64,000 nucleotides of DNA from Rhizobium sp. BK376 (GCF_004341625.1 NZ_SLZG01000012.1:62001-126000); one strand, 5' to 3'; counted from the first letter of the stretch, positions 9,849 to 18,819 are shown. The notes: a model not told the origin generated them from the sequence alone. Made by a program: numbers and translations.

Positions 9849-10613
9849 TCAGCCGAAGACAAGCCCGCCGTCGACGATCAGGTTCTGGCCTGTCACGGCG
9901 CGGGCCCAGGGGCTGGCGAAGAAGAGCACGGCATCGGCCGCCTCTTCCGGCGTCGTGACCTTGCGCAGCGGCGTGCTGTCGGCGATCAGATCGAATACAG
10001 CCTGCGGCGTCGCGCTGCTGGCGTCGGTCGTCCGCAGCAGGCCGCCCGAGACCATGTTGACCGTGATCCCCAGCGGGCCGAGTTCGGCAGCGGCGGTGCG
10101 GGTCAGGGCCAGCAGGGCGCCTTTCGCGGCGGTATAATCGTGGTAGGGGACAACCGGATTCTGGACGAGATTCGTGCCGATCGTAATGACGCGGCCGAAG
10201 CCCGCCTTCTCCATTCCGGGCCGCACTGCCTGTATCAGGTTGAGCGCACCCTTGAGCGCCGTCTCCAAATGAGCGGTCATCTCTTCCCAGCTCAGCGTAT
10301 CGAGCTTGGGCCGCGCATCGCCGTTGAAGGTGAAATCGGCCAGAGCATTGTGCACGACCGTGGTAGGCGCACCGAAGGCCGATGTGACGTCGGCGACCAG
10401 GCGGGTCACTTCGTCTTTGTCGCGAATATCCGCTTGGAACGTGCGGGAATGTTCTCCGAGTTCGGCGGCAAGCGTTTCCGCTCCCTCGCGGCTGTTGCGA
10501 TAGTTGATCGCGACACGGGCGCCCTCGCGGGCGAAGGCTGCAGCGATGGCCGCGCCGAAGCCGCGGCCGGCGCCGGTGACCAGGACGATCTGCTTGCTCA
10601 GCGGCATGCTCAT
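9849..10613 (-). CDS. Short-chain dehydrogenase/reductase at the end of the thiamine operon
   Basis: A 254-residue SDR with cofactor motif VLVTGAGRGFG and active-site YTAAK. The place of the usual catalytic serine, 13 residues before the tyrosine, is Thr. The C-terminus GQNLIVDGGLVFG is normal. The ATG shares ATGA with the thiD stop, so it is translated by coupling with thiD; nine further upstream codons would lie inside thiD. No thiamine role for this enzyme is known to me. It resembles 3-oxoacyl-ACP reductases. Confidence 0.85.
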   Translation of the reverse strand: MSMPLSKQIVLVTGAGRGFGAAIAAAFAREGARVAINYRNSREGAETLAAELGEHSRTFQADIRDKDEVTRLVADVTSAFGAPTTVVHNALADFTFNGDARPKLDTLSWEEMTAHLETALKGALNLIQAVRPGMEKAGFGRVITIGTNLVQNPVVPYHDYTAAKGALLALTRTAAAELGPLGITVNMVSGGLLRTTDASSATPQAVFDLIADSTPLRKVTTPEEAADAVLFFASPWARAVTGQNLIVDGGLVFG

Positions 10614-11431
10614 TTCTTCATCCCTTCCATGTCTTTCCAAAGCCCATGAAAATGCTGCACCGGCCCGTGGCCCGAGCCCACGGATAGCTCATCTGCCTCG
10701 GCCACCGCACCCGCAAGGTAGCGCTTGGCTATTGCCACCGCTTCCGGTGGGGTCAGTCCCTTCGCGAGTTCCGCGGCGATCGCGCTCGACAGGGTACATC
10801 CCGTGCCGTGGGTGTTATGGGTCGGGATCCGGCGTCCTTCGAACCAGGTAAGGCCCGCTGCGGAGGCGAGCACATCGGGGCTTTCTTCCGTCTCGAGATG
10901 CCCGCCCTTGATCAGGACGTTTGTTGGCCCGAGGGCGAGAAGGTGTTGCGCCTGGCTTGCCATCTCCTCGCGGTCCTCGGCCAGCGGCTCATGTAGCAGG
11001 GCGGCGGCTTCCGGCAGGTTGGGCGTCAGGACCGTTGCAAGCGGCAGAAGGCGGCTGGTCAGGGCAGCGACCGCAGCGGTCGCAAGCAGGGAGGCGCCAC
11101 CCTTGGCGACCATGACCGGATCGAGCACGACGGGGACGCCACGATGGGGCGCGAGTGCATCGGCAATGGCCTCGGCAATGCCGGCATTGGCGATCATGCC
11201 GATCTTCACGGCATCGACCCGCACGTCGGCAAAGACGGTCTTGATCTGATCGGCCACAAACTCTGGCGGCACAAGATGCACACCGAAGACGCCTTGCGTG
11301 TTTTGCGCGGTCAGTGCGGTCAATACCGCCATGCCATAGACGCCGCGTGCTGAGAAGGCCTTCAGATCGGCCTGGATTCCCGCTCCACCTGATGGATCGG
11401 AGCCGGCGATTGAGAGAACGTTCCTGATCAT
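10610..11431 (-). CDS. thiD: Hydroxymethylpyrimidine/phosphomethylpyrimidine kinase ThiD
   Basis: A 273-residue ribokinase-fold kinase that phosphorylates HMP and HMP-P for thiamine synthesis. The motifs are clear: AGSDPSGGAGIQADLKAF at the N-terminus, GMI near residue 75, VLDPVMVAKGG, and the anion hole NTHGTGCTLSSAIAA. The start shares ATGA with the thiE stop. It belongs to the riboswitch-controlled thiM-thiE-thiD salvage operon. Confidence 0.95.
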   Translation of the reverse strand: MIRNVLSIAGSDPSGGAGIQADLKAFSARGVYGMAVLTALTAQNTQGVFGVHLVPPEFVADQIKTVFADVRVDAVKIGMIANAGIAEAIADALAPHRGVPVVLDPVMVAKGGASLLATAAVAALTSRLLPLATVLTPNLPEAAALLHEPLAEDREEMASQAQHLLALGPTNVLIKGGHLETEESPDVLASAAGLTWFEGRRIPTHNTHGTGCTLSSAIAAELAKGLTPPEAVAIAKRYLAGAVAEADELSVGSGHGPVQHFHGLWKDMEGMKK

Positions 11432-12063
11432 GAACGCGCCTTCCTAATTTCCTCGGCAATGCGCAAAGTGGCGGTTTCGGGATCGGGGGTGCCACAGATG
11501 GCCGAGACGACGGCCAGTCCTTGCGCGCCGGCGGCAAGCACCGCTGCCGTATGTTCCGCCTTCAGTCCGCCAATGGCAACCGATGGCACCGGACTGACCG
11601 CGACCAGGCGCGCCAGCCCGTCGAAGCCGATCGGCTGCTTATGGTCGGGCTTGGTCGGCGTCGCAAAGACCGGGCCGATGCCGACATAGTCTGCCAGCAT
11701 CGGATCGACCGCTTCCGCAAGCGCCAGGGTCTCGACGGACAGGCCGAGGATCATGTCGGGGCCGATGAGATTTCGGGCGGTTCGGGCATCCATGTCTTCC
11801 TGGCCGATGTGGATGCCATCGGCGCCGATCGCGATTGCCGCTTCGACATCGTCGTTGACGATGAGCTTCGCACCCGTTCCCTGCAGCACCATTTTCAGGG
11901 CGCGGCCCGTTGCAATGCGGCTAGCGGTGTCAGCATCCTTGTCGCGCAACTGCACGATGGTCGCGCCGCCGGTAACGGCCGCCCGCGTCGTCTCGACCAT
12001 GCCCGTCCCGGCGCAGAGATCGGGATCGAGGACGAGATAGAGGGACAGATCGAAACTGCTCAT
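11428..12063 (-). CDS. thiE: Thiamine phosphate synthase ThiE
   Basis: A 211-residue TIM-barrel enzyme joining HMP-PP and thiazole phosphate. Family motifs are TIVQLRDKDADT, LIVNDDVEAAIAIGADGIHIGQEDM, YVGIGPVFATPTKPDH and VAIGGL. Its start overlaps the thiM stop as ATGA and its stop overlaps the thiD start the same way, so the three genes are translated as a chain. Confidence 0.95.
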   Translation of the reverse strand: MSSFDLSLYLVLDPDLCAGTGMVETTRAAVTGGATIVQLRDKDADTASRIATGRALKMVLQGTGAKLIVNDDVEAAIAIGADGIHIGQEDMDARTARNLIGPDMILGLSVETLALAEAVDPMLADYVGIGPVFATPTKPDHKQPIGFDGLARLVAVSPVPSVAIGGLKAEHTAAVLAAGAQGLAVVSAICGTPDPETATLRIAEEIRKARS

Positions 12064-12863
12064 GCCGCCGACACCCTTGCTTCGCTGTCGAGCGTGCGGC
12101 CATCCAGCGATTTCAACGCATCGAGGAAACGCCAGGAGAAGGAGCCGGGGCCCTCAGCCCGCCGTCCGGCGGTCTCTCCCGCCGATGCGAAGGTCGCAAG
12201 TGCACCGACGGTCGCGGCGAAGGGATCGTTGGGGCTTGTTGCGGCAAAGGCGCCGACGAGGCAGGTCAGCGAGCAGCCGAGTGCCGTCACCTCAGGCATC
12301 AGCGGCGAGCCGCCGGTGATCCTGACGGCGCGTTCTCCGTCAGTCACGAAATCCACCGCGCCTGTCGCTGCGACCACGGCTCCGTGGCGTTTCGCCAGCA
12401 GGATTGCCGATTCCTCGGCCTGCTCGACCGGATCGCGGCTGTCGACGCCCTGGCCTTTGCTTGCGCCGCCGGCAAGCGCGATGATCTCCGAGGCATTGCC
12501 GCGAATGATCGTCGGCCGCAGTTCCATCAGTTCCGCGACCGCGGCGCGACGGAAGTCCGTTGCATAGTGGGCGACGGGATCGAGAACCCAGGGTTTCCGC
12601 GACTGGTTGGCGGATTTGGCGGCTGCGCGCATTCCGGCAAGCCAGGCCGTCGAAAGCGTACCGATATTGATCGTCAGCGCGCCGGATATGGCGGCGAATG
12701 CGCCCGCCTCTTCCTCGGCATGCACCATGGCCGGCGAGGCGCCGGCCGCGAGCATGACGTTGGCGGCAATGTTCATCGCCACGTAATTGGTGATGCATTG
12801 CACGAGCGGAACAGTCTGCCGCATGGCCGTCAGCGTTGCGCCTGAAGTCTTTGTCGTATCCAT
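12060..12863 (-). CDS. thiM: Hydroxyethylthiazole kinase ThiM
   Basis: A 267-residue kinase that phosphorylates the thiazole alcohol, a salvage step. Motifs seen are VQCITNYVAMNIAANVMLAAGASPAM, WVLDPVA, IIRGNASEI and the C-terminal ALGCSLTCLVGAF. The start at 12863 is preferred: AAGGGGC lies five bases upstream, whereas an in-frame ATG five codons earlier lies inside the riboswitch expression platform. First gene of the thiM-thiE-thiD-SDR operon. Confidence 0.94.
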   Translation of the reverse strand: MDTTKTSGATLTAMRQTVPLVQCITNYVAMNIAANVMLAAGASPAMVHAEEEAGAFAAISGALTINIGTLSTAWLAGMRAAAKSANQSRKPWVLDPVAHYATDFRRAAVAELMELRPTIIRGNASEIIALAGGASKGQGVDSRDPVEQAEESAILLAKRHGAVVAATGAVDFVTDGERAVRITGGSPLMPEVTALGCSLTCLVGAFAATSPNDPFAATVGALATFASAGETAGRRAEGPGSFSWRFLDALKSLDGRTLDSEARVSAA

Positions 12864-13010
12864 ATTGCCCCTTTTCATGCGGAGGGGCGACGCGGGGGCG
12901 AATGCGCGAATGCTGCGAAAAGGCCCGAGCGACTCCCTCCGCCGGCATTATCCGGTTCAGGTTCGAAGGGTGCATCTCAGCCCGTCTTGCGACGAACGCC
13001 CCTGTCTCTC
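12864..13010 (-). promoter_or_regulatory. TPP riboswitch (THI element) with expression platform
   Basis: On the minus strand the conserved aptamer parts appear in order: ACAGGGGC, GGGCTGAGATGCACCC, GAACCTGAACCGGATAATG, CCGG and GCGGAGGGA (about 12930-13007). Downstream, 12879-12886 is complementary to the aptamer 3' part at 12935-12942, and 12883-12888 is complementary to the thiM ribosome site at 12867-12872. TPP binding would therefore free the anti-SD and block thiM translation. The aptamer is family knowledge; the switch mechanism is inferred from the pairings. Confidence 0.95.
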
Positions 13011-13192
13011 ATCATCATTCATGTTGCAGAGAAATGACGCCATGTCATCTGAAATCGTATCACGGGCCGGGACCGTGGACTTAATCGAGGCCGGCCCTTC
13101 ATTCTTTTCTGATAAAAAGCAGCGCATCCCCATCTCGAAAACTTATACGGCAGCGACTACGTGGCTTTGCGCATGAATTCCGGCGAGGACCT

Positions 13193-13468
13193 ATGACACG
13201 TGGCCTGTTCATCCTTGCCGTCCAGATCCTGATCTGCGTCGCCATCTCATTTCTGGCGCTCTGGACGCTGTTGCGCCCCAGGAGCTTTCAGGCTTTTGTG
13301 CACGAAAACTTCGGATTGCTGCCTGATGTCAAAAGCGGTGCGCGGCTGGCGCCATTCCTGATCCAGCTCTCATCCCTGTTTTTTCTCTGGTACGCCTACG
13401 CGCTTGTCAGCGCATTCGGCGAGGAGATACGTTGGCTTGGAGGCGTCATCAGGCATCTCGTCGGCTAA
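13193..13468 (+). CDS. Small membrane protein of unknown function
   Basis: A 91-residue protein with two hydrophobic segments (about residues 4-26 and 50-70) and a basic linker containing RPRSFQAFV. GAGG lies a few bases before the ATG. I do not recognise a family. It precedes slyX by about 60 bp in the same direction, so the two may be cotranscribed. Confidence 0.65.
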   Translation: MTRGLFILAVQILICVAISFLALWTLLRPRSFQAFVHENFGLLPDVKSGARLAPFLIQLSSLFFLWYAYALVSAFGEEIRWLGGVIRHLVG

Positions 13469-13531
13469 ACTTTTGCGGAATTATCTGTTATCCCCACTGC
13501 AAATTTTCCGCCTTACCGAGAAGGAGTTCCG

Positions 13532-13741
13532 ATGTCGGACGAACGAAGCCGTATCGACGCGCTTGAGGAGATCCTGGCACATCAGGCAAAGACAATCGAC
13601 GAACTTTCCGATCAGCTTGCGGAGCAATGGAAGGTGGTCGAGCAGACGCGGGCAAAGCTTGACCGGTTGACCGAGCGGTTCCTTAATCTGGAAGAGCAGT
13701 CGCTGGAGGCGCCTGCCATCACCAAGCCGCCGCACTATTGA
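13532..13741 (+). CDS. slyX: SlyX family protein
   Basis: A 69-residue protein that is mostly coiled coil (heptads over about residues 5-55) and ends in the typical KPPHY tail. AAGGAG precedes the start. SlyX is widespread and its function is not established. The gene is convergent with the SDR gene that starts 15 bp beyond its stop. Confidence 0.85.
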   Translation: MSDERSRIDALEEILAHQAKTIDELSDQLAEQWKVVEQTRAKLDRLTERFLNLEEQSLEAPAITKPPHY

Positions 13742-13755
13742 TTTGATCTTTCGGC

Positions 13756-14538
13756 CTACCGCAACAGGCTCTGGCCGCCGTCGATCCAGATCGGTGTTCC
13801 CGTGATGTGACGGGAACGGTCGGAGGCAAGGAAGAGGACGGCTTCGGCAACCTCCTCGGCGGTGCCGGATTTTCCTGATGTCAGCGGAATTTCACCCTCG
13901 GGATATACCGCCGGGACGTCGGCCTCCGCTTGATTGCGCTTGAAAGTATTGTCGGAAATCCGGGTTTCGATGGCGCCGGGGCAGATGGCGTTGATGCGGA
14001 TATGATGCTTGCCCAATTCGAGGGCGAGTTGCTGCACCATCGCCACCTGTGCCGCCTTCGTTGCCGAATAAGCGGTTGCGCCGGCGGTCGTGAAGGTCCG
14101 GGTACCGTTGATCGAGGAGGTGACGATGATCGAGCCGCCGCCTTTTGCCTTCAGGTATGGAACGGCCAGGTGGATCGTCAGATAGGTGCCGCGCAAGTTG
14201 ACCGCGATGGTTTTGTCCCATTCATCCGGTTTCAGGTCATCGATCGGCGCCCAAACGCCATTGATTCCGGCATTGGCCAGAACCACATCAACGCTTCCGA
14301 ACGAATGAACCAACTGATCGACCGCGTTGCTCATGCTTGCCTCGTCGGAAACATCGGCGATCAAAGGAATTGCGGTGCCACCGCTGTCGCGGATATGCGC
14401 CGCAACCTCTTCGGCTTCGCCCGCTGTATGGCCCAATACGCCGACACTTGCTCCCTCGGCGGTAAGAAGCAGAGACGAGGCCCTGCCGATGCCCGAGGCT
14501 CCGCCTGTGACCAATGCGACTTTTCCGGACAGTTCCAT
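13756..14538 (-). CDS. Short-chain dehydrogenase/reductase
   Basis: A 260-residue classical SDR: VALVTGGASGIGRA cofactor loop, LANAGING, YSATKAAQ active site, and C-terminal GTPIWIDGGQSLLR. The start at 14538 follows GGGAG by six bases; the eleven codons upstream of it are unlikely to be translated. The substrate is unknown and it stands alone on this strand. Confidence 0.85.
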   Translation of the reverse strand: MELSGKVALVTGGASGIGRASSLLLTAEGASVGVLGHTAGEAEEVAAHIRDSGGTAIPLIADVSDEASMSNAVDQLVHSFGSVDVVLANAGINGVWAPIDDLKPDEWDKTIAVNLRGTYLTIHLAVPYLKAKGGGSIIVTSSINGTRTFTTAGATAYSATKAAQVAMVQQLALELGKHHIRINAICPGAIETRISDNTFKRNQAEADVPAVYPEGEIPLTSGKSGTAEEVAEAVLFLASDRSRHITGTPIWIDGGQSLLR

Positions 14539-14893
14539 TGCGCTCTCCCGCCTGTTCGTCGTCGAGAGCAACCGGAGCGCGGGAAGATTGTTCCCCTTGG
14601 CCGACCGGCGGTTTTCCGGATCTGCGCAGGCCCGCCATCACAATTTAGTGTTTCACATGCAGTTGTGTAACAAATGCGGTCGTGCTCGCGTACTCCCAAT
14701 GACAGAAAATGAACCGCGCGGCTGATATCAAGCCAATCGAGAAGAATTTCGAAATGCCGGGAATATTCCCCGTTATCGGTTGTCTACCTCGATGAAGATG
14801 TCTCGCGGTCTCTGTAAAATGGACTGATCGGTCCGACACGCATGATTGCGAGATGGTTGCCGATATTCCTAATCCTTGAAGGAGGTTTGGATC

Positions 14894-15394
14894 ATGTGGA
14901 GCAGACGTTTGTTGCTGGTGGGCGCCGGACTTGGTGTGGTGGCGACCCGTTTTGCTTGGGGTAGCAACAGCAGCCCAGCCGCGACCAAGATGGTCGAGAA
15001 ATTCCCTGTCATGCATAGCGACGAGGAGTGGCACAAAATCCTGACGGACGACCAGTTTGAGGTTTTGCGCCAGGAGGGGACCGAGCGTCCCTTTACAAGC
15101 CCGCTCCTGCATGAGGAACGCAAGGGCAATTTTGCCTGCGCAGGTTGCCAGCAGGACGCTTTTTCCTCGACGACGAAATTCGACAGCGGCACGGGCTGGC
15201 CGAGCTTCTGGGCGCCGATTGATGGTGCTGTCGGCACGACGCGGGATACGTCCTACGGCATGGTGCGTGATGCGGTGCATTGCAGCCGCTGCGGCGGGCA
15301 TCTTGGCCACGTCTTCAACGACGGCCCGAAGCCGACCGGATTGCGCTACTGCATGAACGGCGTCGCCATGACGTTCCATACAGTCTCGGCCTAA
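14894..15394 (+). CDS. msrB: Exported peptide-methionine (R)-S-oxide reductase MsrB
   Basis: A 166-residue MsrB with an N-terminal twin-arginine-like leader (SRRLLLVGAGLG), so probably exported or membrane anchored. Zinc cysteines are Cys82, Cys85, Cys130 and Cys133; the catalytic cysteine is Cys153 in RYCMNG. The usual resolving cysteine in the SGCGWPSF region is Thr (SGTGWPSF), making this a one-cysteine type. AGGAGG lies eight bases before the chosen ATG. It is the first gene of msrB - dipZ-like - msrA; the thioredoxin fusion is the obvious reductant. Confidence 0.92.
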   Translation: MWSRRLLLVGAGLGVVATRFAWGSNSSPAATKMVEKFPVMHSDEEWHKILTDDQFEVLRQEGTERPFTSPLLHEERKGNFACAGCQQDAFSSTTKFDSGTGWPSFWAPIDGAVGTTRDTSYGMVRDAVHCSRCGGHLGHVFNDGPKPTGLRYCMNGVAMTFHTVSA

Positions 15395-15415
15395 TCGCTG
15401 GAAAGATCAGATATC

Positions 15416-17356
15416 ATGTTGCTGTTCGTCCTTGCCTATCTGGGCGGCGTGCTGACGATCGTCAGCCCGTGCATCCTGCCGGTCCTGCCTTTCGTTTTTG
15501 CACGGGCCGGCCAACCTTTCCTGCGCAGCACGCTGCCGATGCTGGTCGGCATGGCCGCAACCTTCGCAGCTGTCGCAACGCTTGCTGCCGTTGGCGGCGG
15601 CTGGGCGGTGGAAGCCAATGAGTATGGCCGCTACGCCGCGATGGCGCTGCTCGCTGTCTTCGGCATTATCCTGCTTTTCCCGGCGCTGTCGGATTATCTG
15701 ACGCGGCCACTCGTCTCCCTCGGTGCGCAGCTATCGCAATCCGCTGACAAGAGTGCCCGTAGCGGCGGCTCGACGATCATCGCCTCGCTGCTGCTCGGTG
15801 TCGCGACCGGTCTTCTCTGGGCACCCTGTGCCGGCCCGGTTCTCGGCCTGATCCTGACGGGCGCTGCGCTTCAGGGCGCGAGCGTCGGTACGACGCTGCT
15901 GCTGCTTGCCTATGCGCTGGGTGCGGCTACGTCGCTTTGCCTGGCGCTTCTGATCGGTGGCCGTGTCTATCAAGTGATGAAGAATTCGCTCGGCGTTGGC
16001 GAATGGGTTCGCCGTGGTCTCGGCGTTCTTGTCCTCGTCGCCGTGGTCGCCATCGGTCTTGGCCTCGACACCGGCTTCCTGACACAGGCATCGCTCGCCA
16101 GCACCGCTTCGCTGGAGCAGAACCTCGTCGATCGCTTCCATGCGCAGCCGGGCGGCGACCAGGCCATGGCGGGAGCCCAGGGTGGAGCAATGAAGTCGTC
16201 GGTCGTCATGAACGGCGGCGACGCCATGATGAGCGCGAACAATCAGATGATGATGAAGAGCGGTGACAATCAGGCGGGCGGCAACAAGTCCGGCGACGGC
16301 GGTCAGATGATGATGGCGGCCAACCCTGCCATGATGAGCGGCTCGAACGCCATGATGATGAAGGGCACGCCGCAGGCAGCTGCCGATGCGCTGCCGGTCG
16401 AACCGACCACGCCGAAATTCGATGGCGCGGTGCAGTGGCTGAACTCGCCGCCGCTGACGGCTGAATCGCTGAAGGGCAAGGTCGTCCTCGTCGACTTCTG
16501 GACCTATTCCTGCATCAACTGCATACGCGCCATTCCCTATGTCAAAGCATGGGCCGAGAAGTACAAGGACCAGGGTCTCGTCGTGATCGGCGTGCATTCT
16601 CCGGAATTCGCCTTCGAGAAGAATGTCGACAACGTCAAGAAGGCGATTGGCGACCTCGGCATCACCTATCCTGTTGCCGTCGACAATAATTATGCGATCT
16701 GGCGCGCATTCGACAACGAATACTGGCCGGCGCATTATTTCATCGACGCGCAAGGTCGCGTGCGGCACCATCATTTCGGTGAAGGCAGCTACGACGAGTC
16801 CGAGCATGTTATCCAGCAGCTTCTGGCGGAAGCCGGCAAGACCAACGTTGCCAAGGATGTGGTCGATGTGAAGGCATCGGGTGCCCAGGCCGCATCCGAC
16901 GAAGCGGATGTGCAATCGCCGGAGACCTATGTCGGCTACCAGCGTTCGCAGAATTTCGTCGGCGCTGAGGGCACCGTGAACGATGCGGCCCATACCTATG
17001 TCGCAGAGACGCCGCGGCTGAACGAATGGGGCTTGACCGGCAACTGGACGGTCGGTTCCGAACAGGGCGCCCTCAACGACGCCAATGGCAGCATCTACTA
17101 CCGCTTCCATGCCCGCGACCTGCATCTGGTCCTCGGTCCCGGCGCGGACGGCAAGCCGGTGCGTTTCCAAGTGACGGTCGACGGCAAGGCGCCCGGCGAC
17201 AACCACGGTGTCGATACCGACGCCGACGGCAACGGCACCGTTACCGGCCAGCGGCTCTACCAGCTGGTCCGCCAGAGCGGTCCGGTCGGGGACCATACAT
17301 TTGAAATCAAGTTCCTGGATCCAGGTGTCCAGGCCTTCGCATTCACCTTCGGCTGA
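15416..17356 (+). CDS. DipZ-like CcdA/thioredoxin fusion protein
   Basis: A 646-residue membrane redox protein in three parts. Residues 1-225 are a CcdA/DsbD-type electron conduit with Cys19 (SPCILP) and Cys138 (WAPCAGP). Residues 251-318 are a methionine-rich linker with 16 Met in 68 residues. From about 330 there is a periplasmic thioredoxin domain with Cys366-Ile-Asn-Cys369, followed by a beta-rich C-terminal domain (about 500-646) like that of mycobacterial DipZ. It passes electrons from cytoplasmic thioredoxin to exported partners, here most likely MsrB and MsrA, whose genes flank it by 21 and 12 bp. Confidence 0.88.
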   Translation: MLLFVLAYLGGVLTIVSPCILPVLPFVFARAGQPFLRSTLPMLVGMAATFAAVATLAAVGGGWAVEANEYGRYAAMALLAVFGIILLFPALSDYLTRPLVSLGAQLSQSADKSARSGGSTIIASLLLGVATGLLWAPCAGPVLGLILTGAALQGASVGTTLLLLAYALGAATSLCLALLIGGRVYQVMKNSLGVGEWVRRGLGVLVLVAVVAIGLGLDTGFLTQASLASTASLEQNLVDRFHAQPGGDQAMAGAQGGAMKSSVVMNGGDAMMSANNQMMMKSGDNQAGGNKSGDGGQMMMAANPAMMSGSNAMMMKGTPQAAADALPVEPTTPKFDGAVQWLNSPPLTAESLKGKVVLVDFWTYSCINCIRAIPYVKAWAEKYKDQGLVVIGVHSPEFAFEKNVDNVKKAIGDLGITYPVAVDNNYAIWRAFDNEYWPAHYFIDAQGRVRHHHFGEGSYDESEHVIQQLLAEAGKTNVAKDVVDVKASGAQAASDEADVQSPETYVGYQRSQNFVGAEGTVNDAAHTYVAETPRLNEWGLTGNWTVGSEQGALNDANGSIYYRFHARDLHLVLGPGADGKPVRFQVTVDGKAPGDNHGVDTDADGNGTVTGQRLYQLVRQSGPVGDHTFEIKFLDPGVQAFAFTFG

Positions 17357-17368
17357 GAGGAGATCATC

Positions 17369-18118
17369 ATGAACAGCTCATCGGAGAATAGGCTTCGCAA
17401 GATCGCATCGCGCGCTGGGAGACCGGCCGCCTTCGCACTGGGTGCGTTGCTTTTGGCGGGCGTCGCGTTTCAGTTCACTACGCGTGCTTCCGCCGAGGAT
17501 GCACGCGCCATTCCGGCGCCGACGACCGACGAAGCGCCGGGTGCCGGCAACGAAACCGTGGTTCTGGCCGGCGGTTGCTTCTGGGGCGTGCAGGGCGTGT
17601 TCCAGCACGTCAACGGCGTCGTCAGCGCAACATCCGGCTATGCCGGCGGTGGCAAGGATGCGGCTCATTATGAAATGGTGAGCACCGGCACGACCGGCCA
17701 CGCGGAATCGGTCAAGATCGTCTTCGATCCGAAGAAGGTCAGTTTCGGCCATTTGCTGCAGATCTACTTCTCCGTCGCCCATGACCCGACGGAGCTGAAT
17801 TACCAGGGGCCGGACGAGGGTACGCAGTATCGCTCGGCGATCTTCCCGACCACTGCCGACCAGGCCCGTGTCGCCAAGGCCTATATCGATCAGCTCAACC
17901 ATGCCCGGGTCTTCGATGCAGCGATCGTGACCAAGATCGAGCCGGAGCGGATGTTCTATGCGGCCGAAGACTATCATCAGGATTTTCTGACGACGCATCC
18001 GAGCTATCCCTACATCGTCATCAACGATCTGCCGAAGATCGAGAACCTGAAGAAGATGTTCCCCGGCGACTATCGCGCCAACCCGGTTCTGGTCGAAGCC
18101 AGCGCTTCGGCCAATTGA
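17369..18118 (+). CDS. msrA: Exported peptide-methionine (S)-S-oxide reductase MsrA
   Basis: A 249-residue MsrA with an N-terminal signal or anchor (about residues 18-43, ending TRASAED). The catalytic motif is GGCFWG with Cys70, the only cysteine in the protein, so no resolving cysteine is present. Other family signatures are GYAGG, HAESVKIVFDP, FSVAHDPTELNYQGPDEGTQ and DYHQDF. GAGGAG precedes the ATG. Last gene of the methionine-sulfoxide repair operon; convergent with the Nudix gene. Confidence 0.93.
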   Translation: MNSSSENRLRKIASRAGRPAAFALGALLLAGVAFQFTTRASAEDARAIPAPTTDEAPGAGNETVVLAGGCFWGVQGVFQHVNGVVSATSGYAGGGKDAAHYEMVSTGTTGHAESVKIVFDPKKVSFGHLLQIYFSVAHDPTELNYQGPDEGTQYRSAIFPTTADQARVAKAYIDQLNHARVFDAAIVTKIEPERMFYAAEDYHQDFLTTHPSYPYIVINDLPKIENLKKMFPGDYRANPVLVEASASAN

Positions 18119-18125
18119 GCAGTCG

Positions 18126-18548
18126 TCACTCCTGAGCCCTGCCGGCAGACAGCGTCTGCCGGTAAAAGGGCAGGATAAGGTGCTCCGTCAGTGGCGCCAT
18201 CGGTATATCGGTCGGCTCGCGGACGGATATCCAGCGAGCCTCCTCGATTTCCGCCGTTGGTTCGATAGTGCGGCCGTCGACGTCGACCCGGAACACTTCC
18301 GCTTCGACGACATGGTCCGGCTCGTTGGCGGCGGCAGCTTCGAAGCGCCCGAGGAAGAGCGCCGCTTCCGGATCGATATCCAGCCCAATCTCTTCCTTCA
18401 ATTCGCGCACGAGCGCCTGCAGAGAGCTTTCGCCGGGCTCGATCTTGCCGCCGGGCTGCATGAATATGCCGGTGCCGCGCTTGCGGACGAGCAAGGTTTC
18501 TCCATTCTTCTCGACGACGAGTGCTGCGGCGATCCTGATCGTGCTCAT
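18126..18548 (-). CDS. Nudix hydrolase
   Basis: A 140-residue protein with a full Nudix box starting GGKIEPGESSLQALVREL and continuing KEEIGLDI (about residues 35-60). The start at 18548 follows GGAGAAA by eight bases; an in-frame upstream ATG adds 21 residues that look non-coding. MutT-like enzymes clear oxidised or surplus nucleotides; the substrate here is not predictable. A hairpin, CCGGCAGAC/GTCTGCCGG at 18142-18162, lies in its last codons and may act as a stop for msrA. Confidence 0.85.
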   Translation of the reverse strand: MSTIRIAAALVVEKNGETLLVRKRGTGIFMQPGGKIEPGESSLQALVRELKEEIGLDIDPEAALFLGRFEAAAANEPDHVVEAEVFRVDVDGRTIEPTAEIEEARWISVREPTDIPMAPLTEHLILPFYRQTLSAGRAQE

Positions 18549-18819
18549 TTGTCGTTTCTCCGTGAAGAAATAGAATATGGCTGGCGCTCGGATAGGCGTC
18601 GACGTGGCCACGACTTATGCTGTTACTGAACGCGGGACTACTACTAATTCTATTATTCGAATACCAATTCTGCCGTGTCTAAAGTTGAATTGTGATAATC
18701 TTTTGAAGAGCCGGCGAAGCAATGCGCCTTGTGCAGGACGGCCTGTGTAAAGATCGATGCCTGAGGCGGATTTATTTGATGTATGGGTCCGGGGACCGAA
18801 ATTTGCATTACGAGCGCCA

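Noticed and set aside
15731..17296. Long minus-strand open frame (521 codons)
   Set aside because: Antisense to the CcdA-thioredoxin gene; His/Arg/Asp-rich composition typical of GC-rich antisense frames.
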